A stretch of DNA of 64,000 bases from HXMU1420-2 sp034670145. Its GTDB lineage: Bacteria; Pseudomonadota; Alphaproteobacteria; Rhodobacterales; Rhodobacteraceae. Positions 52,524 through 61,941 of the stretch are shown in pieces. Position 1 is the first letter of the stretch. Each line of letters starts with the position of its first letter. The notes beneath the pieces are model-generated. The model was not told the DNA's origin. It did not search any database and saw nothing but the letters and a program-made list of their open reading frames with translations. The translations under genes were made by a program, and so were the position numbers. Location: positions 1 through 64,000 of the forward strand of contig JAXMOA010000010.1 of the NCBI GenBank assembly GCA_034670145.1. Direction: 5' to 3'.

Positions 52524-53855
52524 TTGTCGAATTTTGGTGTGGAACATCGGGTGGGCAATGTGAAGTTCGACCGTTCCATTCTTGTTTCGGGGGCCGCAAG
52601 TTTTGGGTTGAAAGCCGGTGGTATGGTCTTGGGGTTAGCCACTTCAATTATACTGGCTAGGTCATTGGGCGTTGCCGGGTTTGGTGAATATTCTTTCATT
52701 TTTGCGTTGGTGACACTTGTCGCATTACCAAGCCAAATCGGCTTGCCAGTTCTTATTGTGCGCGAAACGGCATTGGCGCATCAAGAGAATAAAACTGGCC
52801 GCATCCTTGCCATTTGGCGTTGGGCCGGAAAGGTAGTTGTGACAACCTCATTCGTTTGCGCAGCACTTTTGCTACTTGTGTTCTGGATCGCCTCACCAAC
52901 AAATTATTCATTAAAATCTTTGTTGTGGTCTCTTCCTCTTTTGCCGCTGATCGCAATTGGAAACGTGCGGGGGGCTGCGCTTCGGGGCCTAGGAAACGTT
53001 ATCATAGGTCAGTTGCCTGAAGTCTTGTTAAGACCGCTATTTTTCCTACTGTGTCTGGGAGTTTTTGTTCTATTCGCCAACCAGACCGTCCCGATGTCTC
53101 CAGCCAGAGCTCTCCAAATCCAGGCACTTGGCTCAGCAGTCGCATTCGGTATTGGCCTTTACTTTCTTTGGCACTTAAGTCCAAAAGAAAAACTTTCTAA
53201 CGTGCCCACATTGGCCGCGACAGAGCGCAATTCATTTCTGGTTTCATCCGCAGTGCTTGGTCTAGCAGCTGGGTTACAAATGCTAAATGCGGTCACCGAC
53301 CTGCTTATGCTTGGCATTCTAAGCACACCGGAAACGGTCGGAATCTACAAAGCAGCAGTCAATATCTCCGGGGTGCTGGCGTTTGGATCCTTAAGTTTGA
53401 TCGCGGTAATTATGCCGCGAATAGCGCGGCTTTATTCCGAAAAATCTACGGTCAAGCTGCAATCCCTTCTGCAACAGTCTGCACGTATGATGCTGCTATT
53501 TACATGCAGTGGCGCCTTGGTTCTTTTTACCGCAGGCGAACTGATCTTCCAGATGTTATATGGTGACGGTTTTGCGAACGCCGCGTTTTATGCCAAAATT
53601 TTATCGATCGGGCATGTAATTATCGCCTTCTTTGGGCCCTTGGCCGCTACGTTGAATATGACCGGATTTGAAAAATTGACCATTCGTTGTAGTGGGGCAG
53701 GCTTTGCGGTAAATGTTCTTCTTAACCTTCTACTCATCCCTCAGTATGGGGCTACAGGTGCAGCGCTTGCAACTTTGTGCTCAACGATTACTTGGAACAT
53801 CTTGATGTTTGCGGCTTTGAAAAAAACGACCTCGCTGAGGTCAACTGCTTTATGA
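52524..53855 (+). CDS. Lipid-linked repeat-unit flippase (Wzx type)
   Basis: About 440 residues; the start is uncertain (TTG 52524, GTG 52539, 52551 or 52560). Helices begin at ILVSGAASFGLKAGGMVLGL and SIILARSLGVAGFGEYSFIF, typical of the MATE/MVF-like polysaccharide transporters; twelve to fourteen segments are visible. It flips undecaprenyl-linked repeat units to the periplasm for Wzy. It is AT-rich compared with the flanking chromosome, as are the next two genes. Confidence 0.85.
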   Translation: MSNFGVEHRVGNVKFDRSILVSGAASFGLKAGGMVLGLATSIILARSLGVAGFGEYSFIFALVTLVALPSQIGLPVLIVRETALAHQENKTGRILAIWRWAGKVVVTTSFVCAALLLLVFWIASPTNYSLKSLLWSLPLLPLIAIGNVRGAALRGLGNVIIGQLPEVLLRPLFFLLCLGVFVLFANQTVPMSPARALQIQALGSAVAFGIGLYFLWHLSPKEKLSNVPTLAATERNSFLVSSAVLGLAAGLQMLNAVTDLLMLGILSTPETVGIYKAAVNISGVLAFGSLSLIAVIMPRIARLYSEKSTVKLQSLLQQSARMMLLFTCSGALVLFTAGELIFQMLYGDGFANAAFYAKILSIGHVIIAFFGPLAATLNMTGFEKLTIRCSGAGFAVNVLLNLLLIPQYGATGAALATLCSTITWNILMFAALKKTTSLRSTAL

Positions 53856-53879
53856 ACGTCTACTAGGAAAGAATTTGTA

Positions 53880-54653
53880 ATGCCGGCCCGGATCACAATT
53901 GTCATTGCAACTTATAACTGTGCTGAATATCTTCAAAAATGTTTCGACAGCATCGCTTCACAAACATTGTCAGAGATAGAGGTACTCGTCTCTGACGGGG
54001 GATCGACAGATCGCACGGTCGATGTCATCAAATCAAACTCATCCCTGGTCACAGATTGGATTTCTGGTCCAGATCAGGGTATTTACGACGCTTGGAACAA
54101 AGTGCTCCATAAAGTGACCGGGGATTGGGTCTATTTCATTGGTGCGGACGACGTTCTTCATACTACGGACTGTTTGGAGCGTGTGTCCAAAAAATTAGAA
54201 GACCTTCCAAAGGACATATTGGTGGCTTACGGTCAAGTCCGTTTTGTGCGCCTAGATGGCAGTTTTCGAACATTGGGGCGCCCCTGGCAAGAATGTAAGT
54301 CTCTGATGAGCGTGAAAATGGTGCTGCCTCATCAAGGAGTGTTCCATTCAAAGATGTTGTTTGACCAGTATGGTTCGTTCGACAATGAGTTTCAGATAGC
54401 TGGAGATTACAAGTTGATCATGCAGTCTCTTAAATTCGCTGATCCGGTATTTCTGGGCGAAATTACTGTTGCTGATCAATTGGCTGGTGGAAAATCAGGG
54501 CTTCGTAAGAACCGAACGGAGACACTCATGGAGTTTCGAAAAGTACAAAAAGTGCTAGGCTTGCCTCTGCATCCAGCTTGGCTCTTGGAATACAGTAAAA
54601 GCTTAGTTTGGAAGGTATTGTCGCGCTTCATCAACGTTGGAACCGGCGCGTGA
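53880..54653 (+). CDS. Glycosyltransferase family 2 (WcaA-like)
   Basis: 257 residues. ITIVIATYNCAEYLQKCFDS, IEVLVSDGGSTDRTVDVIK, SGPDQGIYDAWNK and the GADD motif (about 91-94) match a GT2 subgroup common in polysaccharide clusters. A later LMSVKMVLPHQGVFHSKMLF segment is typical. It overlaps the next GT4 gene by GTGA. Confidence 0.88.
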   Translation: MPARITIVIATYNCAEYLQKCFDSIASQTLSEIEVLVSDGGSTDRTVDVIKSNSSLVTDWISGPDQGIYDAWNKVLHKVTGDWVYFIGADDVLHTTDCLERVSKKLEDLPKDILVAYGQVRFVRLDGSFRTLGRPWQECKSLMSVKMVLPHQGVFHSKMLFDQYGSFDNEFQIAGDYKLIMQSLKFADPVFLGEITVADQLAGGKSGLRKNRTETLMEFRKVQKVLGLPLHPAWLLEYSKSLVWKVLSRFINVGTGA

Positions 54654-55714
54654 CAAGATTGCTTTTTGTTGCCCCTTTTCCACCACGTTTTAGTGGGCAG
54701 ACAATCTCTTCCCAGAATTTGGCACAGCGTTTGGAGCGAAACGGCTTTGAGATACAGCGCTGTGATACTGGGCTTCGGAATATCTCGGGCAAGCGCCATA
54801 AATTAGCCCGCATTGTTCGGCTCATCCGGACGGCCGCTGTTTGTTTGATATCACGTTCTCCCGTGGCGTATATTTCTGTGAGCGCTAATCGCGGCATGTG
54901 GGTTACAGGCTTTTTAGCGGGGCTCGCCCGGGTAAACGGAAAACACCTGTTTCTGCATCATCATACAAATGCGCATCTTAACACTCCGCGCCGCAGTATG
55001 CGTTGGCTACTCAAGATGGCAGGAAAGGAGGCAACGCATATCGTGATTTGCGATATCATGGCATCCCAGTTGGTTGCACAATATGGAAATGATATTAAGT
55101 GGATGTCCCTCAGCAACATCGGCGTTGTTGCCGAGGAGGATGAAGGCTCAGCCACGCGCCGTATTGGATCCGCACCCTTTATTATGGGGCACCTCAGCAA
55201 CCTGTCCGAAGAAAAAGGCTGCCTTCGGGTTATTGACGCGTTCTATGCAGCTCAATCTGCAGGGTTAGCACGCTTCCTAGTCTTGGCTGGCCCAATAGCC
55301 AAGCCCGCACTCCGCCTCAAGATTGAAGAATCTGTCAATAAGAGTAATGGAGCAATTAAATATCTTGGTCCCGTTTATGGGAATGAAAAAGTAGACTTTT
55401 TTAATGAAATTGATGTCTTTTTATTCCCAACACGCTACCCTAACGAAACTCAAGGGATCGTCAATCTGGAAGCTTTGGCCTCAGGAGTACCCGTTGCAGG
55501 GTATGCCATGTGCTGTATGCAGAGTGACCTTGATGACCCAAGTTGCGCGTTGGTCTCGCTCAACGAGGATTTTACGGGTCCATTTCTGTCATTTCTAGAA
55601 CGTCTTGCAGATGCACCCGAGCAGATGTCGCTCAATGCACGAGCTCGCTTCGACACTCTTGTAAGCGCAGGCGAAGCGGAATTTTTTGCACTATGCCAGA
55701 AGCTAAGAGAGTAG
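54650..55714 (+). CDS. Glycosyltransferase family 4
   Basis: 354 residues from the GTG at 54650, overlapping the previous stop. LLFVAPFPPRFSGQTISSQN, HLSNLSEEKGCLRVIDAFY and the donor-binding FLFPTRYPNETQGIVNLEAL with ASGVPV show a GT-B retaining enzyme. The acceptor half is divergent. It converges with the sulfotransferase gene 15 bases away. Confidence 0.85.
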   Translation: MTRLLFVAPFPPRFSGQTISSQNLAQRLERNGFEIQRCDTGLRNISGKRHKLARIVRLIRTAAVCLISRSPVAYISVSANRGMWVTGFLAGLARVNGKHLFLHHHTNAHLNTPRRSMRWLLKMAGKEATHIVICDIMASQLVAQYGNDIKWMSLSNIGVVAEEDEGSATRRIGSAPFIMGHLSNLSEEKGCLRVIDAFYAAQSAGLARFLVLAGPIAKPALRLKIEESVNKSNGAIKYLGPVYGNEKVDFFNEIDVFLFPTRYPNETQGIVNLEALASGVPVAGYAMCCMQSDLDDPSCALVSLNEDFTGPFLSFLERLADAPEQMSLNARARFDTLVSAGEAEFFALCQKLRE

Positions 55715-55729
55715 CCTCTTAAAGGCTGA

Positions 55730-56569
55730 TCAATCGTCAAAAATCTCAGGCATCATTTCTTTTAGTAACGCTACATTCTCATCACTCATTTCCTTACGCC
55801 AACGCCCAGTTCCGCCCTTGTTAAAGGTGTGTGATTTTCCTGGGTCAATCGCCTTAATCATTTGTTGCTGCAATTCATCGCGATCGTCTATTTTCCCGCC
55901 TAAAGTTTCAAAGCGATCCATTATTCGTTCAAGGGCAGCAAGAAGACGATTTTGGTTGGTCAGCTCTTCGTAGGAAAAGCTCAAACAGCCTGGCGCATCG
56001 CGCCAGTGCATATAAGCATTGATCCGATCTTTGGCACATCTGTAACGATCCGTCCCATCCCCATTGATCGCTAGTTTTATACGGTCCTGTGGATCTTTAA
56101 GCGCAGCAAAGCTCTGATGCATGGCATGCCACCGGTTCATCTCTGCCAGGTAATGTGCTTCGGAAACAATGACATCTCGAGGGTCCCGCCAAATGAATAG
56201 ATGCAAAGCATTACGCCTGCTCAGTGCATTTTGGGTTTCAACGCTGTAGTGTAAATGTGCTCCAAGAACCTCACCTGGGACGATCGCATCAATCATACTG
56301 CTAAGCTGATCTTGGCTTCGTTCTCGAAGAGAAAGCGACGGTGATTGGGCAATAAAACTCCCATAGTATCGAGCCCCCGGAAGAGTTTGGGCGATTTGCA
56401 TCAAAAGATGAGTCCCGCTTTTGGGCAGAGAGTTTACAACAATCGGCGGCGAGGCATGGTAGTCATTGGATCTGGCTTGAATCCACGCTATTCGACGTGG
56501 TATTCGGTTGAACAGTGTCCGCCCTTTACGAACAGGCGCTGATTTCAAGAGACTTCGCGATTTTAACAT
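55730..56569 (-). CDS. PAPS-dependent sulfotransferase
   Basis: 279 residues. The 5'-phosphosulfate loop is VVNSLPKSGTHLLMQIA, the 3'-phosphate motif is FIWRDPRDVIVSEAHYL, and the late loop FNKGGTGRWRKEMSDEN matches the family GxxGxxK/W motif. It would transfer sulfate from PAPS to a hydroxyl, here most likely on the cluster's polysaccharide. It is the last gene of the polysaccharide core and is on the opposite strand. Confidence 0.87.
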   Translation of the reverse strand: MLKSRSLLKSAPVRKGRTLFNRIPRRIAWIQARSNDYHASPPIVVNSLPKSGTHLLMQIAQTLPGARYYGSFIAQSPSLSLRERSQDQLSSMIDAIVPGEVLGAHLHYSVETQNALSRRNALHLFIWRDPRDVIVSEAHYLAEMNRWHAMHQSFAALKDPQDRIKLAINGDGTDRYRCAKDRINAYMHWRDAPGCLSFSYEELTNQNRLLAALERIMDRFETLGGKIDDRDELQQQMIKAIDPGKSHTFNKGGTGRWRKEMSDENVALLKEMMPEIFDD

Positions 56570-56821
56570 TTAGATATACCACCGAACCTTTTGAATTAGG
56601 GGATTTTCGGACGCGTGATGGTTCATAGGAGCGCGCTCCGATAGATCCAAGAAATTTGCTACATCTCTAAATGAGAAACACCCTGTTTGCTAGAGGTCCC
56701 AAGGGGCTCGAAGCTGCATATTCGGGCTTTTTTGTTAACGTGTATCCGTCCGGTGATGTCGGTTTTGCCATGTGAACTTCGCCCCTAGAACCCGACGGTT
56801 TAGTTATTGACCTTAGGCGGC

Positions 56822-56935
56822 CGTTTGCCAAGTCATATTTTTGAATGCCTGTTGAGGCGTTTGATATCCGACTCCGGAGTGGCGTCGCTGTGGGTTGTAA
56901 AAGACCTCAATCTACTCGAAGATTGCAGCCTTGTC
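56822..56935 (-). pseudogene. IS3 family transposase OrfB, C-terminal fragment
   Basis: On the minus strand: AAIFE-stop-IEVFYNPQRRHSGVGYQTPQQAF, matching the common IS3 ending with one nonsense change. Nothing else of the element is seen. The 230 bases to its left (56570-56800) show no gene. Confidence 0.65.
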
Positions 56936-56951
56936 ATGGTTGAGCATCTGC

Positions 56952-57500
56952 AAGCTGTTCATGGACGAAACCACGGCACCAGTGCTGGATCCGAGCCGAG
57001 GTCGTCTTTTTCTACGCCACGGATCGGCGTGTCGACAACGCGGGGAAATTCCTGACCAGCTTTGATGGAACGCTCCAGATCGACGGTTGCGCTGGTTACA
57101 ATCAGTTGACGAAACGCTTGCACCTCTCCGCCAAGTCACGCCTCAGCGAGAAACTGGCCTACATCCTCCGCCACTGGGCCGGATTGAATACTTTCCTGAC
57201 CGACGGCCGCGTCGAGATCGACAGCAACCACGTGGAAAATCCATTCCGCCCGCTTGTCCTCAATCGCAAGAACGCGCTGTTTACTGGCCACGACGAAGGC
57301 GGCAAGGCCTGGGGCCGCATCTTTTTCCTTGATGGAGACTTGCAAGATCAACGGCGTGGAGCCATTCGCCTACCTGAAATCTACACCTGAAGCCATCGCC
57401 GCAGGCCATCCGAAAATCCGCATCGACGACTTGTTCCTCCGGAACGTCCAACCGTCAACCCCAAAACCATGTGCCCTCCAGTCGCCGCATGCGAAACAAT
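56952..57500 (+). pseudogene. IS66 family transposase TnpC, deleted remnant
   Basis: LFMDETTAPVLDPSRGR (DDE aspartate region) is joined by a deletion to DGTLQIDGCAGYNQL, then EKLAYILRHWAGLNTFLTDGRV, EIDSNHVENPFRPLVLNRKNALF, and after a frameshift CKINGVEPFAYLKSTPEAIA. This is the C-terminal half of an IS66 transposase (segments given separately). It is inactive. Confidence 0.78.
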
Positions 57501-57523
57501 AAACTTGATTTTCTGATGAGCTC

Positions 57524-59701
57524 TTACGTTGGTATGATGGTTGCCATGCCGTCGGCAGTGTACCATGGACTATTGGGCGTGCTGCCACCTGCCACCACTA
57601 GGCGTGAACTCGTTTCATCAAATACAACTTTACCTTTTCTTTTATTTACCAAATTCATTTCAGAAGAAATGTTATTAAGATCTGATTCCACCGCGCATTT
57701 TACTGGCAATGGCTCCGTTCTAGATATCTCATACCATTTTCCTTTTACATGATTGTACATGAGTGTCAGATGATTTTTTGCGTTGCCTTGCAGCGTGTAT
57801 TCTTGAGCACCATCTGAAAACTCAATAGGGCCAACAGCATCGCTCCTAAGGCGCACATTCCCTGTGCCTGCGGCATAAAGTGTGACGATCATCCCATCAT
57901 CAATCTCACGCCCCTTATACGTATCAATATTAATATTGGTCACTGATACCAAGCCAATACCATTTCCACCGACATTGAAAAGAGCAAGGCGCTGATGATT
58001 AGTTACGTCCGTTTCTTTATTGGATCGACGACCAATAAAATACCTAGATATCCCATACTGGTCTGTGATGGTTTCTTGGCTTGCATCAAACGCTTGATAG
58101 CTCACATTGCCGCCGTGGTATCGGCCTGTATAGGTTTGGAGCATATCAGTCACAGTGATATGATCTAGGCTGTTTGTCGCTCCCTGACGATAGACGATCG
58201 GTTCACGAAAGTCGGTATTATTCCTGGCCGCAGTCAACGTAACTTCGAACAATCCGGTATCCGATTCATTGCCATGTCGACCAATGTAATGCTGATGACC
58301 CCCTTGCCGTGCGATCGGATCCTCAGTAAGGCGTATATGGCATCGATCAGCACTGCACTCTATTACATGACCATATTGCGACGAAAAGAACGCTGAAACA
58401 CGTAGGGAATGCACCAAGAATTGGTTGTTTGCACCATTGAGTAGAACTGGGTGACGGAAACCGCCCTCAACAAAAAGATGAGAAACTACCACACTTGAAA
58501 ATGACCCTAATACCAGACCGTCTTTGGTATTGTGCTCAACCACACCACTTTGCGTTTCGTCTACATCTTCCACGCCGAACAAAAAGTAGCTGTCGATAAC
58601 CGCATCAGCATTCAAAAAACTTTGACCCCGATCACGAATTGTACCAAACCGCAGATCATCTTGATTGATTTCCATTCGGAATGCGCCACAGCCATAAGTG
58701 TCAACATGGGCGATGTTCCCACCCGTAAAAGACCCGGGTATTGGCGTCGTGGTTCCTTGTCCAAAAAAAACATACTCAAACCCCTGGGCGCTAACTTGTG
58801 TTATCATGTCGAACCGAGGCTGATACGTATGGGTGGAAAGCCGTTCCGCCGCCCAGAACACCAAATTTGTCCTACCGCTGGTGTTGATACGGCAAGATAA
58901 AGAACCAGTAAAAGAGCAGAATGTGCATCCAGACTCAGCCTGACCAAGAGAAGCCACGACGTCAAATCCCGTGTTCGCGTCACTTCCGAAGGTACGGACT
59001 GATTTGAACCCTTCTCCCGGGATAATTGCAATCTTCGTATTTGGGAAGTGAAAATTGCGTCGCGATCCCACAAAGTTCATGGTGCGGGACACCGCAAAAA
59101 ATCTTGGAAATACAAGGTCATATTCGGTAGACATCGCTGCTGAAATAATGTCAGAAATATCTGTAGTCAGATCATTGGGCACCCCAAAGGCACAGATATC
59201 AATTGCGCCATTATTTCCGGGCAAGACATGAAGCCCGACTCCACCTTTGGTAGTCAAATGTGCATTCGGTGAATTCTCTTGCGTCACCTCATAAGAATAA
59301 CCACTAGCAGAGACCATAATAATATCGCCAGGTAGAACCTTATACTGGCCCACCTCGCTCTCATAGGACAACAGAGTGTCTGCCTTCAATTCATCCACAG
59401 TTTGAAATTCGACTGCCGCGCCAAAGTTTTGAGACGATCGAACAGGAACAGAATCAATGATGTGCAATTCTTTCCCAAGGCCATCAGAGAAACAAACGTT
59501 ATAATTCGCATCAGCTAAGTAAACTATCGGAAAAGTACCACTAGCATCAATCCGCACAGGATTTTCACGGGTTTTATTTAGGCGTGGGTCATTGAACAAA
59601 GGTGCCAACTGATCACTACTGATTGCACGGACACTTGCTGTTAAATTTTCGACCTCATTGAGGAACAAAGGCAATACATTGTTCAGATTTAAGATACCCA
59701 T
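57524..59701 (-). CDS. Phage tailspike-like / right-handed beta-helix protein
   Basis: 725 residues from the ATG at 59701, preceded by CAGGAG; the longer frame upstream is not needed. The N-terminus (GILNLNNVLPLFLNEVENLT, NPVRIDASGTFPIVYLADAN) resembles particle-anchoring heads of phage tail spikes. The middle is a long run of short beta-strand turns with asparagines, and the end has TLQGNAKNHLTLMYNHVKGK then WYEISR, typical of tailspike C-termini. No signal peptide is present. It may be a depolymerase for the neighbouring polysaccharide or a phage-derived receptor protein. The assignment rests on architecture. Confidence 0.6.
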   Translation of the reverse strand: MGILNLNNVLPLFLNEVENLTASVRAISSDQLAPLFNDPRLNKTRENPVRIDASGTFPIVYLADANYNVCFSDGLGKELHIIDSVPVRSSQNFGAAVEFQTVDELKADTLLSYESEVGQYKVLPGDIIMVSASGYSYEVTQENSPNAHLTTKGGVGLHVLPGNNGAIDICAFGVPNDLTTDISDIISAAMSTEYDLVFPRFFAVSRTMNFVGSRRNFHFPNTKIAIIPGEGFKSVRTFGSDANTGFDVVASLGQAESGCTFCSFTGSLSCRINTSGRTNLVFWAAERLSTHTYQPRFDMITQVSAQGFEYVFFGQGTTTPIPGSFTGGNIAHVDTYGCGAFRMEINQDDLRFGTIRDRGQSFLNADAVIDSYFLFGVEDVDETQSGVVEHNTKDGLVLGSFSSVVVSHLFVEGGFRHPVLLNGANNQFLVHSLRVSAFFSSQYGHVIECSADRCHIRLTEDPIARQGGHQHYIGRHGNESDTGLFEVTLTAARNNTDFREPIVYRQGATNSLDHITVTDMLQTYTGRYHGGNVSYQAFDASQETITDQYGISRYFIGRRSNKETDVTNHQRLALFNVGGNGIGLVSVTNINIDTYKGREIDDGMIVTLYAAGTGNVRLRSDAVGPIEFSDGAQEYTLQGNAKNHLTLMYNHVKGKWYEISRTEPLPVKCAVESDLNNISSEMNLVNKRKGKVVFDETSSRLVVAGGSTPNSPWYTADGMATIIPT

Positions 59702-59980
59702 TTCGAACTCCTGGAATGTGTTGCACTTAGTGCAAGCGCCACAGTAAAGCGGTCGGCAGATATAGCCGAGCCGCGTGCCACAGAGGGCCGCGTTAAAGGC
59801 CTGATGCGGAAAACAACTTGGAAGCCATTGTCGATTCCGCACACTAAGATTTCGTGAGGCATGCGTACGCAGAGGAGCTGGACACCCGCATGAACCTCTT
59901 CCCTGTTCCCGGACTTTGGGGTGAAATCTTCGGGTTGACCTCGTGCTTCACAGTTCGACAAACGAACGGTTAATATGTCT
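59702..59980. other. Gap between tailspike-like gene and IS21
   Basis: It contains the palindrome TTGCAC-TTA-GTGCAA at 59721-59735 just upstream of the tailspike start, a possible operator. The 16-mer GGAGCTGGACACCCGC at 59877 also occurs at 45529, which may mark an IS end or shared debris. No gene is supported. Confidence 0.45.
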
Positions 59981-60243
59981 TGTTGATTTCCACTGAGAAC
60001 TGACCCCGTGTTTTCACCGAGATTTGACCCACCTTTTTTAAACCTCAGCGGTCATGTCGTGGTCAATGCAGGCGTTTCCTTTCTCTCTTTCTTCGCGGCT
60101 TCCGAGCTTGCCTTGTAGCGGTAGCTGTCGTTGCCTGTTTCCAGGATGTGGCAGCGGTGCGTGAGCCTGTCGAGAAGCGCGGCGGTCATCTTTGCATCAC
60201 CGAAGACCTGGGCCCATTCAGAGAAGCTGAGGTTGGCGGTGAT

Positions 60244-60286
60244 CATTGCCCGGCAGTGCATTGCGCAGCCATGTCACGAGAGGGAG
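60244..60286 (-). repeat. Palindromic mini-element, type I, copy 4 (in istB)
   Basis: 43 bases; removal restores the minus-strand codons for TSV-ITANLSF. Minus-strand arms: CTCCCTCTCGTGACATGG and CACTGCCGGGCAATG around GCGCA. It introduces stops. Confidence 0.8.
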
Positions 60287-60373
60287 CACGCTGGTGCTCT
60301 CTTACAGTTTGCTCAGGAGGTAGAAGAGCAGCGCGCCGCCGGATGAACTGAACGGCAGGTCGCCCAGTTCATC

Positions 60374-60417
60374 CATTGCCCGGCAGGCGATTTTGCAAGC
60401 AAAATCTTCCGAGAGGA
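60374..60417 (-). repeat. Palindromic mini-element, type I, copy 5 (in istB)
   Basis: 44 bases on the minus strand between ATCCTC and GATGAA, directly before the Walker B aspartate (VIL-DELG). Core GATTTTGC-TT-GCAAAATC; right arm GCCTGCCGGGCAATG. The insertion shifts the frame. Confidence 0.88.
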
Positions 60418-60573
60418 GAGGATAACCAAATCGATCTTGGTCAGCATTTCAGCCAATTTGCCGGCCTTGCCGAGCGCCTTCTCCGGTTCCAGTGCGTTGA
60501 CGAGTTCTACGGTTGAGTAGAATCGCACCTTGCATCTGTGATGCTCGATGGCCCGGACGCCGAGGGCCGTGGC

Positions 60574-60614
60574 CCCTCCCGGCAGATTGCTTCGCAATCG
60601 CCTGCCGGGCAGTG
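60574..60614 (+). repeat. Palindromic mini-element, type I, copy 6 (in istB)
   Basis: 41 bases just after the Walker A codons (GKSHI-ATALG). Arms CCCGGCAG / CTGCCGGG, inner stem ATTGC-TTC-GCAAT, end GCAGTG. This is the best-formed copy. It shifts the frame. Confidence 0.88.
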
Positions 60615-61825
60615 GATGTGGCTTTTGCCCGTGCCGGGGCCGCAGATCAGGACAACATTTTCGGCATTCTCCATAAACTCACCACGGTGCAACTGCCGGA
60701 CAGTGGCTTCGTTGATCTCGCTGGATTTGAAGTCGAAGCCTGCGAGGTCCTTGTAAGACGGAAAGCGCGCCACCTTGGTTTGATTGGCGATGGACCGGAC
60801 TTCACGTTCGGCCATTTCCGCCTTGAGAATTTGGGACAACATCTGCGTTGCTGCTTCGAAGGCTGGTGCGCCCTGGGCAATCAGATCATCGATCGCCTGT
60901 GCCATGACATGCAGCTTCAGGCTGCGGAGCACGATCACAATGGAGGCGCCTGCAGGACCATGACGCATGGCGCTTCTCCCCGGCTTGCCTCAGAGCATCA
61001 TAGCGAGCGACATTAGCCTTCGGCGCCGTATCCAAGGGCCAGAGCCTCCGGCGGATCGATCTCTGGATGATCGGTCTGTTTCTTGTCGAACAGCCTGTGC
61101 AGGAGGTTCAGGACATGCGTCTTGGTTGGCACGCCTGCTTCCAGCGCCAGTTCTACAGCACACAGAACGGCATCTTCATCGTGATGCAGAACCAGGGACA
61201 GGATATCGACCATCTCCCGGTCACCGCCCTCCTTGCGCAACATGTGATCCTGCAGGCGGCGGAAGGCGGCGGGCATCTCGATGAACGGTGCACCATTGCG
61301 CAGGGCACCAGGTTTGCGCTGAACGACAGCCTGATAATGTCGCCAATCATAGATCACCCTGCCTGGCTTGTGGTGTGACCGCTCGATGATGCGGTCATGA
61401 GCACAAACGGTTTGGCCTTCCGCCACAACAACCAGCCGCTCGGGATAGACATGCAAGCTGACGCGGCGATTGGCAAAACTGGCCGGTACGCTGTAGCGAT
61501 TGCGCTCGAAGGTGATCAGGCATGTCGGTGACACCCGTTTACTGTGCTCCACAAACCCATCAAAGGCCGGTGGCTGCGCCATTAGCGTAGGCTTCTCGGC
61601 GTCACACACATCGGCGATAGAACCGGGCAAGTCCCAATGTTTCGTCTCGGCCCACAAGGCAAGACAGCGATCTTCCAGCCACTGATTGAGCTCGGCCAGA
61701 TCGCTGAAGACCGGCATGACCTGCCACAGGCGATTACGCGCATCCTGGACGTTCTTCTCGACCTGCCCCTTCTCCCATCCGGCCGCTGGGTTGCAGAACT
61801 CAGGCTCAAACACGTAGTGACTGGC

Positions 61826-61868
61826 CCCTCTCGGCAGAATTGCTTTGCAATTCGCCTGCCGGGCAATG
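61826..61868 (+). repeat. Palindromic mini-element, type I, copy 7 (in istA)
   Basis: 43 bases; removal restores KSM-ASHYVFEPEF in istA. Arms CCCTCTCGGCAG / CTGCCGGGCAATG, inner stem AATTGC-TTT-GCAATT. Confidence 0.88.
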
Positions 61869-61941
61869 CATGGATTTGAAGCGGGAATTGATATCGCGCT
61901 GTTTGCCTTTGCCAACACGATCCACCGCCGTCTTCGCTCGT

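Larger units (their letters stand above)
60052..60968 (-). pseudogene. istB: IS21 helper ATPase IstB, broken
   Basis: The first part from 60968 is good: MAQAIDDLIAQGAPAFEAAT, VRQLHRGEFMENAENVVLI, Walker A CGPGTGKSHI. It is then cut by a 41-base insert, resumes GVRAIEHHRCKVRFYSTVEL, is cut again before the Walker B Asp (insert 60374-60417), has a nonsense change in SKLY, and a third insert near 60244-60286. The tail SFSEWAQVFGDAKMTAALLD, RCHILETGNDSYRYKAS is intact. Confidence 0.87.

Noticed and set aside
59721..59735. TTGCAC-TTA-GTGCAA hairpin as a terminator
   Set aside because: The 6-bp stem has no U tract and lies upstream of a gene start; an operator is more likely, if anything.
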